This document shows, one piece after another, positions 11,573 through 22,135 of a stretch of 64,000 bases of DNA (position 1 is its first letter; each line of letters starts with the position of its first letter). The DNA is from Aporrectodea caliginosa (Eukaryota; Annelida; Clitellata; Crassiclitellata; Lumbricidae): positions 93,499 through 157,498 of the forward strand of contig JACEVL010001181.1 in NCBI GenBank assembly GCA_020284085.1, given 5' to 3'. Position numbers and translations under genes: made by a program. Below the pieces are notes generated by a model that saw only the letters and a list, made by a program, of their open reading frames with translations, was not told the origin of the DNA and searched no databases.

Positions 11573-11579
11573 TAACAGC

Positions 11580-12034
11580 AGACACCACGCACAAGAGAGA
11601 GAATACACTTCTCCTACAACAGGGTCACCGACCGATGACTAAGACTGATGACAAATGAGCGACTAATCCCTTGACACGTCATCAACGGTTTTCATATCGC
11701 AACTCAGTGGTCCGCACAAAGACCGAGTATGCTACCAATAAAAAACCCGAGAAAAAAGTCAGACGTGGTGCCTGGCCACTTACACTGCGCCTTTGTCCTT
11801 CCCACAGCAAATGAGCCAAAGCACACAATGCACACGCGTGCCTCAAGATTTTTTTACCGAAGACGAAAGAAATGTCAGGGACGATTTGAGGCAGAAGGCA
11901 GAGTCATCACACTCCTCAACAAAGGCAAAGCCGAAGAATTTCCAGACAATTTATCACCTAGTACCGTACGCTAGACACAAATGAGGACATAACCAGACTT
12001 GGACTAAAACCATGAGGACACCGGACATGACAAA
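11580..12034. other. No gene recognised
   Basis: Overlapping 60-80-codon frames (11729-11984) lack splice sites or family features. Confidence 0.35.
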
Positions 12035-12090
12035 TGACAACGGAGATCATTTATTCGTACCCATCGCCGCCAAACGGTTGCATGAAAAAC
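12035..12090 (+). mobile_element. LINE 3'-end fragment (same family as 1212)
   Basis: AAATGACAACGGAGATCATT then TATTCGTACCCATCGCCGCC matches the tails at 1212 and 56103. Confidence 0.6.
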
Positions 12091-12394
12091 TAATAATGGC
12101 AATGACAGAAGGCATTGTTGGCGGAATTGATTTGTTTTCAGAAAGTCGATTAAGCGCAGTGACTTTCCGATATTATCGATCTGGTAATTCAATAAAAAAA
12201 TGCTGTCGACACCAAAAGACTACGTCCTTGAAAGAAAACAAATTACTGAAACAGAAAGACTATGTAGAGAAATTGTAAATTGATAATTATAATTATTGTT
12301 TGCGGACAGGCTTGTTTGGCTGATTAATTGCTGTTTAAAGATGCTGTGTCACAACTACTTCAAAGATACTATAGCCAGAATCCTTTACATAGAA

Positions 12395-12460
12395 CATAGA
12401 TGATATAGCATCACCCTCCTCCTTTATCCAGGCTTGGGACTGGCACTTCTAGTATTCAGG
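12395..12460 (-). mobile_element. RTE-like LINE 3'-end fragment
   Basis: Minus strand reads GTGCCAGTCCCAAGCCTGGA + TAAAGGAGGAGGGTGATG, the best-preserved copy of this 3' end here. Confidence 0.5.
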
Positions 12461-12558
12461 CAGTGGTAGGATTAAATTGGATTGGGACTGTTTGTAAAAA
12501 GACTATTGAGCGCAGCGACTTGTCAATATTATCGACCGCATAGTTTTATGTTTGGCAA

Positions 12559-12780
12559 ATGGCTTTGGTTTGTTATCACAGACGCAGAATGTCAAAGGAA
12601 TTCAATTTCAGCCGATTTTCAGGAGAGGAAACAGCTGCACTTAGGAAAGAGAAACTGAAGACCAAGGCCATCATGTATGGAGACCAGAGTGCAGGCACCT
12701 TTAACAAGTGCATCAGGCACAAATGCCTAGCAACAGCACCTAAGCAGGGTCAGTGCATAATAGCACTGTACAAACATGGG
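12559..12780 (+). pseudogene. Short coding-like frame cut by a hAT insertion
   Basis: ATG 12559 opens MALVCYHRRRMSKEFNFSRF then SGEETAALRKEKLKTKAIMY and continues to the target site of the element at 12781. Coding potential weak; no family. After the element the sequence (14220 on) becomes a CA microsatellite. Confidence 0.2.
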
Positions 12781-14211
12781 CAGGGGCGTCTATCCCCCCC
12801 TATAATTTATGATAAATTGGCTCAAGTTCCCCCTATCCTGAGCACTTTCTCAGGCTATCCTTATGTCGAGGTCGTATGGTCAAGCTAGCGACATCGGTAA
12901 GGGCGCATGCTCGTGGAGCCTAAAATGCGAGAGGTTCTCAGTTCTGGTTTTGTAAGGGGTTAGGGATTTTTGCAGAACGTATAAGATATGTTCTAAAATA
13001 ATTGTGAGAAATCATTCCATTAATTCTCACACAACAAAAAAGAATAGCAGAATATCATGTAATATGTCATCATTGCCATGAGTTATGACATATATATATA
13101 TACATATAAAATATAATCATGAGTATCGTTAATAGCCTTTACCCTTTAGAAATCAGGAGTATTAGTTTTTATACATAGGCGTAATCATGAGTGCTAATTT
13201 CTGTTATAACAACCAACTTAAACTTGAACCAAGTTAACACTAAAGAAATCGTACAAAATTACAATCAGAGTACCATTCTGAATTATTTTTCACATTTTAT
13301 CTAAAAACGACTCTAACCCTAACCCTGACCCTAACCGACCCTCACGGCGCCTAACCTGACCCTAACCGACACTCACGAAGCCTAACCTGACCCTAACCGA
13401 CCCTCACGACGTAAATTTATTGGAAGTAACGCATTTTGAACAATGCATGCGTAAAGATCTTCCGCCGCAGAATTGTATCGAAAATGTTACTTCTGCGGCG
13501 GAATTTTCCTCCGCAGAAGATTTATCCATATATAATATACGTATACGTTACGTATACGCCATACGGTCCCTTATAATATACATACATTTATGATATTGTA
13601 TAAAACAGTCAAATGTTAAGGCTAAACACTGGCACACTACTATTAATTACCTGGCATATTTGAAAGCATGTTTATCCTGGCAATGCTGCAGCCATTTATC
13701 GCTTCGTATCAGGAAAGAGCACGCTGGCTCCAAACACCGGTACTTGTAAAGTGTTTTCTCACGCGGCATAATTTGTGGTCAAAACGTCAACGTAATATCC
13801 ATCGATTGAAAGAGTTATTTCAATATTATAAATTCCGAAATAGAAGAAAAATAAAAGAAACATAAATAGACTGGTATATAACACGTAAAACACTAAAACT
13901 TAGCGACACGGCTGCTGTCTATGCTTTAGTGGATGACGTTTCAATCATAGATATAAATTCATATAATAACGTTATCATATCTATGCTTTCAATAATGCTC
14001 GAAAAATTAACCTGCAAATTATAGCTAATTTTTATGACTACGCAAATTTTATGAGGAAGGCCTTTTATCTATCTTTATTTCATTTTAGCTTAAGGTGCAT
14101 TTCGTTTGACTTATGAAATCTTCCACACCCAAAATTTAAATTTAAAATTTACCCCCCCTGTGTTTCAGTTGGCTCAACTTGAGCCACTTCCCCCCTTGGT
14201 AGACGCCTCTG
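12781..14211. mobile_element. hAT-type element, 1431 bp, non-coding
   Basis: Termini CAGGGGCGTCTATC and CAGAGGCGTCTACC (complement) with perfect 8-bp AACATGGG (12773-12780, 14212-14219). Subterminal GGCTCAAGTT motifs face each other. The interior is AT-rich with telomere-like CCCTAACC units at 13312-13410 and a CCGCAGAA inverted pair near 13460-13520. A 65-codon frame at 13668 is unrecognised. Confidence 0.92.
13312..13410. repeat. Telomere-like CCCTAACC tandem repeat inside the hAT element
   Basis: CTAACCCTAACCCTGACCCT then three ~31-bp units of CCTAACCTGACCCTAACCGA + C(A/C)CTCACG. Too degenerate to be true telomeric sequence. Confidence 0.8.
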
Positions 14212-14227
14212 AACATGGGATAACTAA

Positions 14228-14275
14228 ACACACACACGCACGCACACACACACGCACGAACGCACACACACATTA
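14228..14275. repeat. CA microsatellite
   Basis: ACACACACGCACGCACACAC-type tract. Confidence 0.85.
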
Positions 14276-14289
14276 ATTTGTTATTTGGT

Positions 14290-14500
14290 TCAAGATTTCT
14301 GTTCCATCTGAGTCCCTATAGTCAACTCAGCTATAATGAGTACACTGACCGTACACTGTCGGTTGGAAGATGAGATGGCGAGGGAGAGGACTGGTCACCT
14401 GCCCTCATATGCCGAGGCTAAGAAAATGAAGTCGCTAACACTTCATACCCATGGCTGCTTTAGGGCTAGCTTAAGGGACTGCTCTTCTTCTTCAGTGACC
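14290..14500 (+). mobile_element. SINE family B copy
   Basis: From CAAGATTTCTGTTCCATCTG through CAACTCAGCTATAATGAGTA and GAGGGAGAGGACTGGTCACC to CTGCTCTTCTTCTTC. Lacks the tRNA-like head. Best-preserved body in the + orientation. Confidence 0.8.
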
Positions 14501-15195
14501 AAGCATCAGTCGATGGGACTGGGCCACTGGGAGTGAAGACTTGCTCCAAGTCCCTGCACAGGAACCATAGCAGAGAAGGAGGCTCCCATCAGCACTCATG
14601 GCATACTTAAAGCCTAATCATTGGACAGCGCTGCATTCAATGAATCCAACGCACTCTGTAAACTGCGGTCAAGTAGAGCACTTGTCAACCGACCATATGT
14701 GTGCCTGACAGCCAGACATGTTCTACCAATGCACATAATACAGCCGAGAAACAACTGATTAAACAGGACAGACTTCTTCTCTTGTTTCACTTATTGGCGA
14801 TTAAAAATGCTAAGAAATTCCGGTTTCATTGTCTAATGACATGACATAACCGCATATAGTGGGGATTATGACTGATACGAGTTGACAGCTATGAGCCGAT
14901 AAATGCCTTCGTCAGCTTGGCTTTGTGTCGCCGCCATTCGGAATAATCTCCGACTGATCAAATAACCGAATGAATGATTGCCTCAATGCATGAACAAATG
15001 CATGAACACAAGAACGAATGAACAAAAGAATGAGAGAACAGATCAGATGCTTTTAAAACAGTCCAGTTGCTGCAAAATTATATTTGTCCATCATTATCAT
15101 CATCATCATAACCACCACCACCATATAATACAATACCACCACAACTACCAGCATCAAAACCTCCACCAAAACAACAACCACCACCACCACCCACC
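14501..15195. other. No gene recognised; CAY-rich stretch near 15085-15200
   Basis: Mixed sequence, then ATCATCATC and CCACCACC words that give an artefactual His-rich frame. Confidence 0.4.
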
Positions 15196-15199
15196 ATCG

Positions 15200-15260
15200 A
15201 AAAATTCACATATATATATACATATATATATTTATATATATACAGCATATTTGATTATAC

Positions 15261-15298
<38 letters not shown>

Positions 15299-15365
15299 GT
15301 ATAATCAAATATGCTGTATATATTATATATAATCAAATATGCTGTATATATATAAATATATATAT
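15200..15365. repeat. AT microsatellite within palindromic TATAATCAAATATGCTGTA repeats
   Basis: TACAGCATATTTGATTATAC on the left and GTATAATCAAATATGCTGTA on the right flank a (TA)n core; a second right-hand copy follows. The same palindrome recurs at 15956-16055. Confidence 0.85.
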
Positions 15366-15691
15366 CAATCAAATCAATCCTTTTATTGTTTCCATAGAAT
15401 AGTTTACAAGTAGTGATCCAGAATAAACATAATCAACAATCATAAGTTTGGAAATTAAAACAGACAGATCACATGATTATCTAATTAACGTTTGAGGGAA
15501 ACAATCGGGTTCCCAGAAGGGACTGAAGTCCCGCTAAGTTAGGGATACCCGTGTACCATGTTAGCAGAGGGATGACAGTTGAGTATAGTTTACACAAATA
15601 GCATTGTCAAAAAATTTAGAATAACTGGCTTAACTAACAACACTTAACTAGGTCACTTAACTAATTGTGGTATAACAATGAATAATCATAT

Positions 15692-15935
15692 TTAGATAAT
15701 GCATTGACTATTGTCAAGGAGGTAGGCTCTGACCTCTTTTTTAAATAAGGCAAGATTCGGAAGAGTGCGCAGTGACTTCGGTAGGTTATTCCAGGCAGAA
15801 GGACCAGCACATCTTAAGGTAAAATAACGAGTGTTAGTACGGGCATAGGTTCCATCAAAGTTATCAAGAGATCTTGTATAATGAGAATGTGTGTCAGAGA
15901 CCTTTGAGAAGTAGCGACTGAAGATATATATATAT
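15692..15935 (-). pseudogene. LINE RT C-terminal remnant
   Basis: Minus strand reads VSDTHSHYTRSLDNFDGTYA, RYFTLRCAGPSAWNNLPKSL and ALFKKEVRAYLLDN: the HxYxTR, GPxxWNxLPxxLR and FKKxxRxYLL tail of many LINE proteins. It lies between two copies of the same AT palindrome. Confidence 0.65.
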
Positions 15936-15955
15936 GTATATATATATATATGTGA

Positions 15956-16055
15956 ATTCATTCATGTATATTTGATTATACATAATATATATATATATAA
16001 TGTATAATCAAATATGCTGTATATATTATATATAATCAAATATACATGAATGAAT
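15956..16055. repeat. Perfect 25-bp inverted repeat around a TA core
   Basis: ATTCATTCATGTATATTTGA + TTATA at 15956-15980 is the exact complement of 16031-16055, with a (TA)n core and a TATAATCAAATATGCTGTA copy in between. Confidence 0.9.
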
Positions 16056-16179
16056 GAAGAAACAAAAGTATGAAAGAACAAATGACCAAGCGAGTGCACA
16101 AATGAATGAATGGGTCGATCATTCCATGGTCTCGCAATTATTATGAGTTTACCATTTAGAAAGACAGGCAGACACAGAG

Positions 16180-16275
16180 GCACTCACGGACAGACAGACA
16201 CCTCTCAGACTGTCTGTCTGAGAGGTGATATATATATGACAGACAGACAGATAGAGAGACACCTCTCAGACAGCC
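16180..16275. repeat. GACA tract with CACCTCTCAGACAG inverted copies
   Basis: CACCTCTCAGAC and GTCTGAGAGGTG are facing near 16200-16226, and CACCTCTCAGACAG recurs at about 16260. Confidence 0.75.
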
Positions 16276-16360
16276 ACTCCAACCTATACCTCATGAACCC
16301 AACAGGATCAATTGTCCAGGCATACAAATGAGGATTGCCAATGGAGCTATTGCATCACAA

Positions 16361-16612
16361 GATGAATCAATGTATTAATCAAGGTGTGATTCAATGTGTG
16401 ATTCAATGCATTAATCAGTACACTAATCAATGCATGCATCAATGTATAAATCAATGTAAGAATCAATGCATGCATCAATGCATAGATCAATGTGTTAATC
16501 AACGTATGAATCAATACATGAATCAATGCATAACTCAGTGCATGTATCAATGCATGAATCAATGCATGGATCACTGTTTGAATTAAAGCATGAATCAATG
16601 CTTGAATTTGAG
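16361..16612. repeat. 12-bp minisatellite AATCAATGCATG, about 20 copies
   Basis: Degenerate 12-mers AATCAATGYATG vary mainly at the last four bases. Scattered units continue at 16695-16760. Both strands stay open because the period is divisible by 3 (INQCMHQC-type frames), so the predicted peptides are artefacts. Confidence 0.9.
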
Positions 16613-16762
16613 GATGCACATTCAAATGGAATAGCAAATACTTGGCATTGTAGTGTATGGCTTTTCATCGACTATCTGCATCGTGTTGCAAATAAATCAA
16701 TGTATGAATCAATGTATTAACACATACATGTATAGATCAATGTTTTAATCAATGTGAAAAAA

Positions 16763-17284
16763 TTAATAAATTGTCACCGTACAGTAACAAGTGAGCATGC
16801 AGAAGATTTGATTTTATTCTCATTTAATCCAAAAAAAATATTTTTTATCAACAATTTTAATAACCAATAACCAAATTTTATCAACGACTCTTTCATTTTA
16901 GCAGCAATTAACTATGTCCCAATTTTACAGATAAAAACCAACAAATCTACAGAGGTTAATAAAACCTCTCTATACTGACCTTTAGGTTCCATTGTATTCA
17001 ATCAGTTTTATTTAATAATGAACAAAATAATATATATTTCATTTCGTACAAAGCAGAACAGAGAAACTAAACAAAGACTAGAACAAAATGACAAAAATAA
17101 AAAAACTCAATCACAAACAGACCAGACGACGACTGAAACTAATGCTCCAGTGGAAGCATAAAATAAGCACTCGTGAATTGACACAAGACTTGTTGTCCTT
17201 TACTGAATAATGATTAGAGCTGATTAAAATGTCAATAAAAAGCGGTTTATTCACTATCACAGAAGTTACAAATACATTCAGAAG
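16763..17284. other. No gene recognised
   Basis: AT-rich sequence up to the next SINE. Confidence 0.5.
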
Positions 17285-17535
17285 AAGAAGAGGCAGCCAA
17301 GGGTATGAAGAGTTAGCGACTTCATTTTCTTAGTATGACGGTGGGTGACCAGTCCTCTCCCTCGCCATTTCATCTTCCCACCAACAGTGTACGGTCAGTG
17401 TACTCATTACAGCTGAGTTGGCATAGGAGCACAGGCAAAGTAGAAATCTTGAAACAAATTTGGCAGGGATTTGAACCCCAACCTTTCGGTTGACAGTCCT
17501 GCACACTAACCAGTGACCACTAGCCTATTGTGCAC
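17285..17535 (-). mobile_element. SINE family B, near-full copy with tRNA-like head
   Basis: On the minus strand: TAGTGGTTAGTGTGCAGGAC (box-A-like), GGTTGGGGTTCAAATCCC (box B GGTTCAAATCC), then the conserved body (CAACTCAGCTGTAATGAGTA, GGGAGAGGACTGGTCACC) and a CTTCTTCTTC end. This copy shows the family is tRNA-derived. Confidence 0.85.
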
Positions 17536-18084
17536 CCAAGAATACAATCAACATAATGAAAATAAAACATCCCAGTTCATCAATAAATACTGAACTTAAC
17601 CAGAATTATTCAGCAAAAACACTATCAAGTACTTGAATGGGTGCACCTAAAGCATTGCTTTGTAATGTTAGTTTTCGATGGTAATGCGTTGGAACTGAAC
17701 AAATAGAATCGGAGGCAAAGAAAACAAACTGGTAAAGCGAATCAAATGCCTGAAAAAGTCCATTTGCAACACAATGAAGTTTGTCAATAAAACGCGATAC
17801 ACTGCAATGCCAAATATTTCCCTTCTTTCATATGCATATGCATCCTCACAGCAACACAGAGACAAACATACAGTGAGAAACACAGCGACACATGATGCCA
17901 CATGCACTCGCTAACCTACACACACAATATCATATATACAATGAAGCACTAAACGTGTTTACACAATACAAGGCAATTCCGTGGCTTAGATGTAACATAT
18001 ACCAATGTGACTTTGTGAGACTCCATAAAGGTGCTATATAAATGTGATGGCAAAGTGAATCAAATGCCCCATCCTACCTCAGAT
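17536..18084. other. No gene recognised
   Basis: A 79-codon minus-strand frame (17668-17907) has no support. GGTGCTATATAAATGTGATG near 18030 looks like a retroelement 3' end. Confidence 0.4.
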
Positions 18085-18404
18085 CCTTGTTTATCTCTGC
18101 CTCTTCTATTCCTGGTCACATGTTCCTCCAATCAGCTGCACATGGTATCCTTGTCATATATCGGCCTAAGTCTTATACTACCCAGCACAAAAGTGCTGCT
18201 ATTGTTGTCCCGGAATCCTCAAATAGCTATACAGGTAGACTTCCTTTGAAAATCCTAAGTGAGCTAATCAGTCTGTCACCTTCCTTGTTCCGCAAGTGCT
18301 TCAAGTCTATTCTGTTTAATTGTGGGCTTGCCTGCTTGGTTGGGAGTGCTGCTGATGAGTTTTTCTTTAAGTTGAGCTTTACAAATTTCACTTATAATAC
18401 ATAA
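18085..18404 (+). pseudogene. LINE RT C-terminal remnant
   Basis: Frame reads SAAHGILVIYRPKSYTTQHK, SAAIVVPESSNSYTGRLPLK then LSPSLFRKCFKSILFN, similar in layout to the LINE tails at 10680 and 39297. Degraded N-terminally. Confidence 0.4.
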
Positions 18405-18699
18405 ACAGGTACTACATAAATAAATATAACACTATATAAATGAGCAATTACAATCATGACATACATAGTTACATATATAAATACGTACAGGCACTTATTG
18501 CGCTGCATCTAACGAGATAGGGGAACACCAAAGCACATACACAGACATCGCAAAACACAATATAAGACAGCGACAAGTCCACTCAGACTTTGAAACCCCC
18601 ACACACACATATACACTGAGAGACACACACACACATCAACAAGTACATCCAACAACACAAACAAAGCGTGCAACCCCCACAGCACTTTGCCCCACATAA
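18405..18699. other. AT- and CA-rich sequence, no gene
   Basis: Contains ACACACACAT runs near 18600-18640. Confidence 0.5.
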
Positions 18700-19265
18700 G
18701 AACATCCACACGAAAGTAAATTTAAACATATCAAGTACAAACATACGTGTAGACAACCGCATCCGCGAAAAAGGCGCTACTCAAAACTCAGTCCCAATCC
18801 GCGAATCGACAAAGCTACGAAGACAAGCAGACGCCGCACGCATCAACCCACACGAACGGACTCCAACAACGTCCACTAGAACACGCGACGCCAGCGACGA
18901 CTACCGCACAGAGGTTACTTGCCAAGGGCTTAAAAAGCGACGACGAATCGAGAGGTTTCTGGGTCAGGGCTAGACGACTACGAAGCCTCGTCCGCCCATC
19001 CATCCATCGGTCCGATCGCCCGATCAATGAAGCCAGCCGCGTCGACGACGCAGCGCCCAGCGTCCGGCCAGCGGGAGGGAGGGCGGGCGGGGGAAGGAGA
19101 AGTCGGCCGTGAAACGGTTGCGTCACGTACGGACGAGCCCCCTCTGCCTGCGCGTCGACCGACCGACCGACCGACGGCTCATGAGGACACGGGCCACGGC
19201 GACGAAAAAGTCCACATGCGGGTCGTATGGTTGACGGATAAGTCGACGACGGATGGTATAAATAG
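18700..19265. promoter_or_regulatory. CpG-rich block ending in a TATA-box motif
   Basis: A CpG- and CGAC-rich stretch (with GACC/GACG runs near 19158-19180) stands out from AT-rich flanks and ends in GGTATAAATAG at about 19256-19266 on the + strand. Several short ORFs cross it on both strands, but none has splice or family support. A promoter or an unrecognised retroelement 5' end are both possible. Confidence 0.25.
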
Positions 19266-19326
19266 ATAAATATATGAACAGGCTAAACAGCTGTTCGCAA
19301 GAGAGTTGTACTAAACTTCTACACTG

Positions 19327-19400
19327 TCCCGTCCGTAGTGCCAGACCTAAGCCTCGATAAAAGACGAGGGCGACGTTATCAATGTTTGTTATGACACAGC
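19327..19400 (+). mobile_element. RTE-like LINE 3'-end fragment
   Basis: GTGCCAGACCTAAGCCTCGA + TAAAAGACGAGGGCGACG then ATGACACAGCGTCGTTAAAC. Confidence 0.45.
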
Positions 19401-19489
19401 GTCGTTAAACAACAGCTGGTTGGGTAGAGTAATACTACAGACGAAGAACACTAAAAATTTATAACACTAAACGTTTATCTATCGACGTC

Positions 19490-19765
19490 GGTGAAGAAGT
19501 AGAGCAGTCCCTTAATGGCAGCCATGGTTATACTTCAATGAAGTGTTAGCAATTTTTTTCTTAGCCTTGGCTTATGAGGGTGGTGGCCAGGCCTTTACCT
19601 CGCCGTCTGTTCTTCCCACTGACAGTGTACAGTCAGTGTACTGTACAAGTTTTGCCAGAGGTACAATTGAAGCAGAAATTCCTAAGCAAATGTCTGCCCT
19701 ATAAAAGGATTTGAACCCTCGACCTCTTGGTTGACAGTCCAGCACGTCAACCACTACACAAAATC
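19490..19765 (-). mobile_element. SINE family B, near-full copy
   Basis: Minus strand has GAGGTCGAGGGTTCAAATCC (box B), the conserved body and a CTACTTCTTC end. Its tRNA-like 5' end lies inside the 82-bp tandem duplication that follows. Confidence 0.8.
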
Positions 19766-19899
19766 GCTCACCCCATGACGTTGGTGGAAATGTAGAATAG
19801 AATTCCCTGTCAACATCAGTCCAGCATGTCAACCACTACACAAAATCGCTCACCCCATGACGTTGGTGAAAATGTAGAAAAGAATTTCCTGTCAACATC
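19736..19899. repeat. 82-bp tandem duplication
   Basis: 19736-19817 and 19818-19899 match except for four substitutions (CACGTC/CATGTC, GTGGAAA/GTGAAAA, ATAG/AAAG, TCCC/TTCC). Confidence 0.93.
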
Positions 19900-20019
19900 G
19901 GCCTTTGATCCTATAAAACGTCATTTGTGCGAAATAAAGTATATATATATATATATTAAACTGTTGGAGTCAAACTGCTGGCCACAACAAATTCTGCCAA
20001 CATCGGGTGGTGACAGTCC

Positions 20020-20065
20020 ATAGCCTGGATAAAGGAGGAGGACTCCAATGATCTTTGTAAAAAAA
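20020..20065 (+). mobile_element. RTE-like LINE 3'-end fragment
   Basis: CCATAGCCTGGATAAAGGAG + GAGGACTCC, a short match to the family. Confidence 0.35.
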
Positions 20066-20439
20066 CTCAACTTTTCCTAAACTCATTTCCTCCATATAGG
20101 CTGCTTCCCTCATCTTCTCGTACTCCCTTCATGGCATACGACCAGACCCACCCTGGAATTTGGCTTGCACAACGATATCAACTAACAGTGACCATGATAG
20201 ACTGATGTCTTCACCATTAATACAGTGATGCAACAGAAGTTCGATTAGATCTGATTAAATTATGACATTGCTGAACGGAAACTAACCCTGGACGAAAGAT
20301 GACCAGACTCATCACAGCGCCCCCTGTCGACAAGACCCCAACGTTGTTGTTGGTCGTTTTATGGCGAGAGTCAGCTGATCAATACAGACGCTTTTCATGT
20401 ATACGGAATCAATACAACACCCGACGATAAAATGCGACC

Positions 20440-20593
20440 GTTGACAAAACGCACACAGTCCTCCGACCATATAAAAAATAAACAATCGCCGCCAACGGGG
20501 AAAGGACCGTTAGAAACGGACTAGGACGGACGGAGGACGGTGATGGTATTAAGAGGCCCATCAATGTAAACCAATCACACGGACGAACAACAA
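20440..20593 (+). promoter_or_regulatory. Possible promoter of the 20594 ORF
   Basis: The block has CpG-containing sequence and a TATA-like ATATAAAAAATA near 20467, about 125 bp before the ATG at 20594. GGAC-rich motifs (GGACTAGGACGGACGGAGGA) follow between them. Position fits a core promoter, but there is no expression evidence. Confidence 0.25.
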
Positions 20594-20791
20594 ATGGCCA
20601 TTGAGAAGAGCTCTCGCTTAATGGCTGACGGAAACGCTCTCGGACCGGCTGACCCCAACGCCACCATCAGAACTAAGTGTTTAAGCCTCAGCCGGGCTTC
20701 CACTGTTATTCTGATTATTATTGGCTCGTGTATTTATGCAACAGGAATTATGGATGCGAGCCAAATGGACCGCAGCAACATATCCAAATGA
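20594..20791 (+). CDS. 65-residue ORF with one membrane segment and an upstream TATA-like box
   Basis: ATG at 20594 has a good context (CAACAAATGG). About 35 polar residues (MAIEKSSRLMADGNALGPAD...) are followed by one hydrophobic stretch, TVILIIIGSCIYATGI, then a short polar tail and stop. This layout suits a small single-pass membrane protein or the first exon of a type II membrane protein. A TATA-like ATATAAAAAA lies about 125 bp upstream in a CpG-containing stretch. Immediately downstream begins an AT-rich 100-bp tandem duplication. No family recognised and no clear donor seen. Confidence 0.3.
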   Translation: MAIEKSSRLMADGNALGPADPNATIRTKCLSLSRASTVILIIIGSCIYATGIMDASQMDRSNISK

Positions 20792-20805
20792 TATTTATTA
20801 TTCAC

Positions 20806-21005
20806 ATTATTGTTTTTCATAATATTTATTTATTTTACCCGAGGTACATTTGGTCCAGGCACAGGATTTCATCAATATTTTTTATTATTCTTTATTATTA
20901 TTCTCATTATTGTTATTCATAATATTTATTTATTTTACCCGAGGTACATTTGGTCCAGGCACAGGATTTCATCAATATTTTTTATTATTCTTTATTATTA
21001 TTATT
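20806..21005. repeat. 100-bp tandem duplication
   Basis: CATAATATTTATTTATTTTA...CCGAGGTACATTTGGTCCAG occurs at 20818 and 20918; the copies are almost identical. Flanked by AT-rich TTATTATTC sequence to 21210. Confidence 0.93.
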
Positions 21006-21239
21006 GTTATTATAATACAAATTTATATACAAATATACAAACTTTATATAGAAATAAAGAATAATAAGATTATTATTATTCTTTATTTGTATATACTATA
21101 ATTCTTTATAATTCTTTATAATTCTTTATTATTGTTATTTTTTATTTTTATTATTAATTTCACTTTATTAACTTTATTATAATTATTAATTAGTAATTAT
21201 TATTTATTATTCCCCTGTTGACTTAACCATTTACATTCA

Positions 21240-21689
21240 TATGAGTCTGCAAGATGCTTCAACACAACTTTACACAAATGCACTAATGCATATCACAGAG
21301 ATGGGTGAAGAAAATATGTTGCTCATTAAGATCATAGCAATATGACTGATTGCAAATGTGTGTCTGCCTTTTATCTTTGCACCCAATGTTTGTACCCGAG
21401 ATTTGTTTGCTGTCTCAAATTGGCAATTCATTACTGAACCACAAAGAACGGCGGATATTGGATACATTTTTAATTCCCAGGAGGGCTAAGTGCTAATAGC
21501 TTAGAAGATAATTATTACAACGCTAGGCAATTAGATGCTTAGTCACCAGTAACAGGTGACCTCATTTACTTTGTTAGGATTCCAAGATACAGGGACAGTT
21601 CGACAAATGCTAGCAATATAGCTGAGGCACTGTGGAGAAAACATTGGCTACTTTACAGACCTTTCCCCTATATTGACATCTCTATATTG
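21240..21689. other. No gene recognised
   Basis: Single-copy-looking sequence; a 65-codon minus frame has no support. Confidence 0.4.
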
Positions 21690-22135
21690 GCATTATTTCA
21701 TTTTCATTTATAGTATTTTACTCAAGTATTTTCAGTGTTCTAGTATTTTCATTATTTTCAGTACTTAGCAGTTTTTATATTGTAGTATTTTCATTTACAA
21801 TATTTACATTAGTAGTTTCAGTATTTTAGTAATTTTCATTCTCATTCACAGTATTTACATTAGACTTTCCAGTATTTTAGCATTTCCATCTATAAAATTC
21901 ACATTAGTAATTCCAGTATTTTAGTATTTTCATTCTCATTTACAGTACCCTGGTATTTACATTCGTATTTCCAGTATTTTAGTATTTCCACCTATATAAC
22001 ATCTACATTAGTAATTTCAGTGTTTTAACATTTTCACTCTCATTTGCAGTATTTACTTTAGTATTCTCAGTACTTTAGTATTTTCATCTATAGCAAATAC
22101 ATTAGCAAATTCAATATTTTAGTACCTTCATTTTC
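21690..22135. repeat. Degenerate ~60-bp tandem repeat (CAGTATTTTAGTATTTTCAT)
   Basis: Words TTCAGTATTTTAGTATTTTC and CATTTACAGTATTTACATTA alternate about seven times with heavy substitution. Confidence 0.85.

Noticed and set aside
13312..13410. True chromosome end or telomere
   Set aside because: Only a few degenerate CCCTAACC units, enclosed in a hAT element with sequence on both sides.
16335..16637. INQCMHQC and HALIHALI repeat peptides on opposite strands
   Set aside because: Both are translations of the 12-bp minisatellite.
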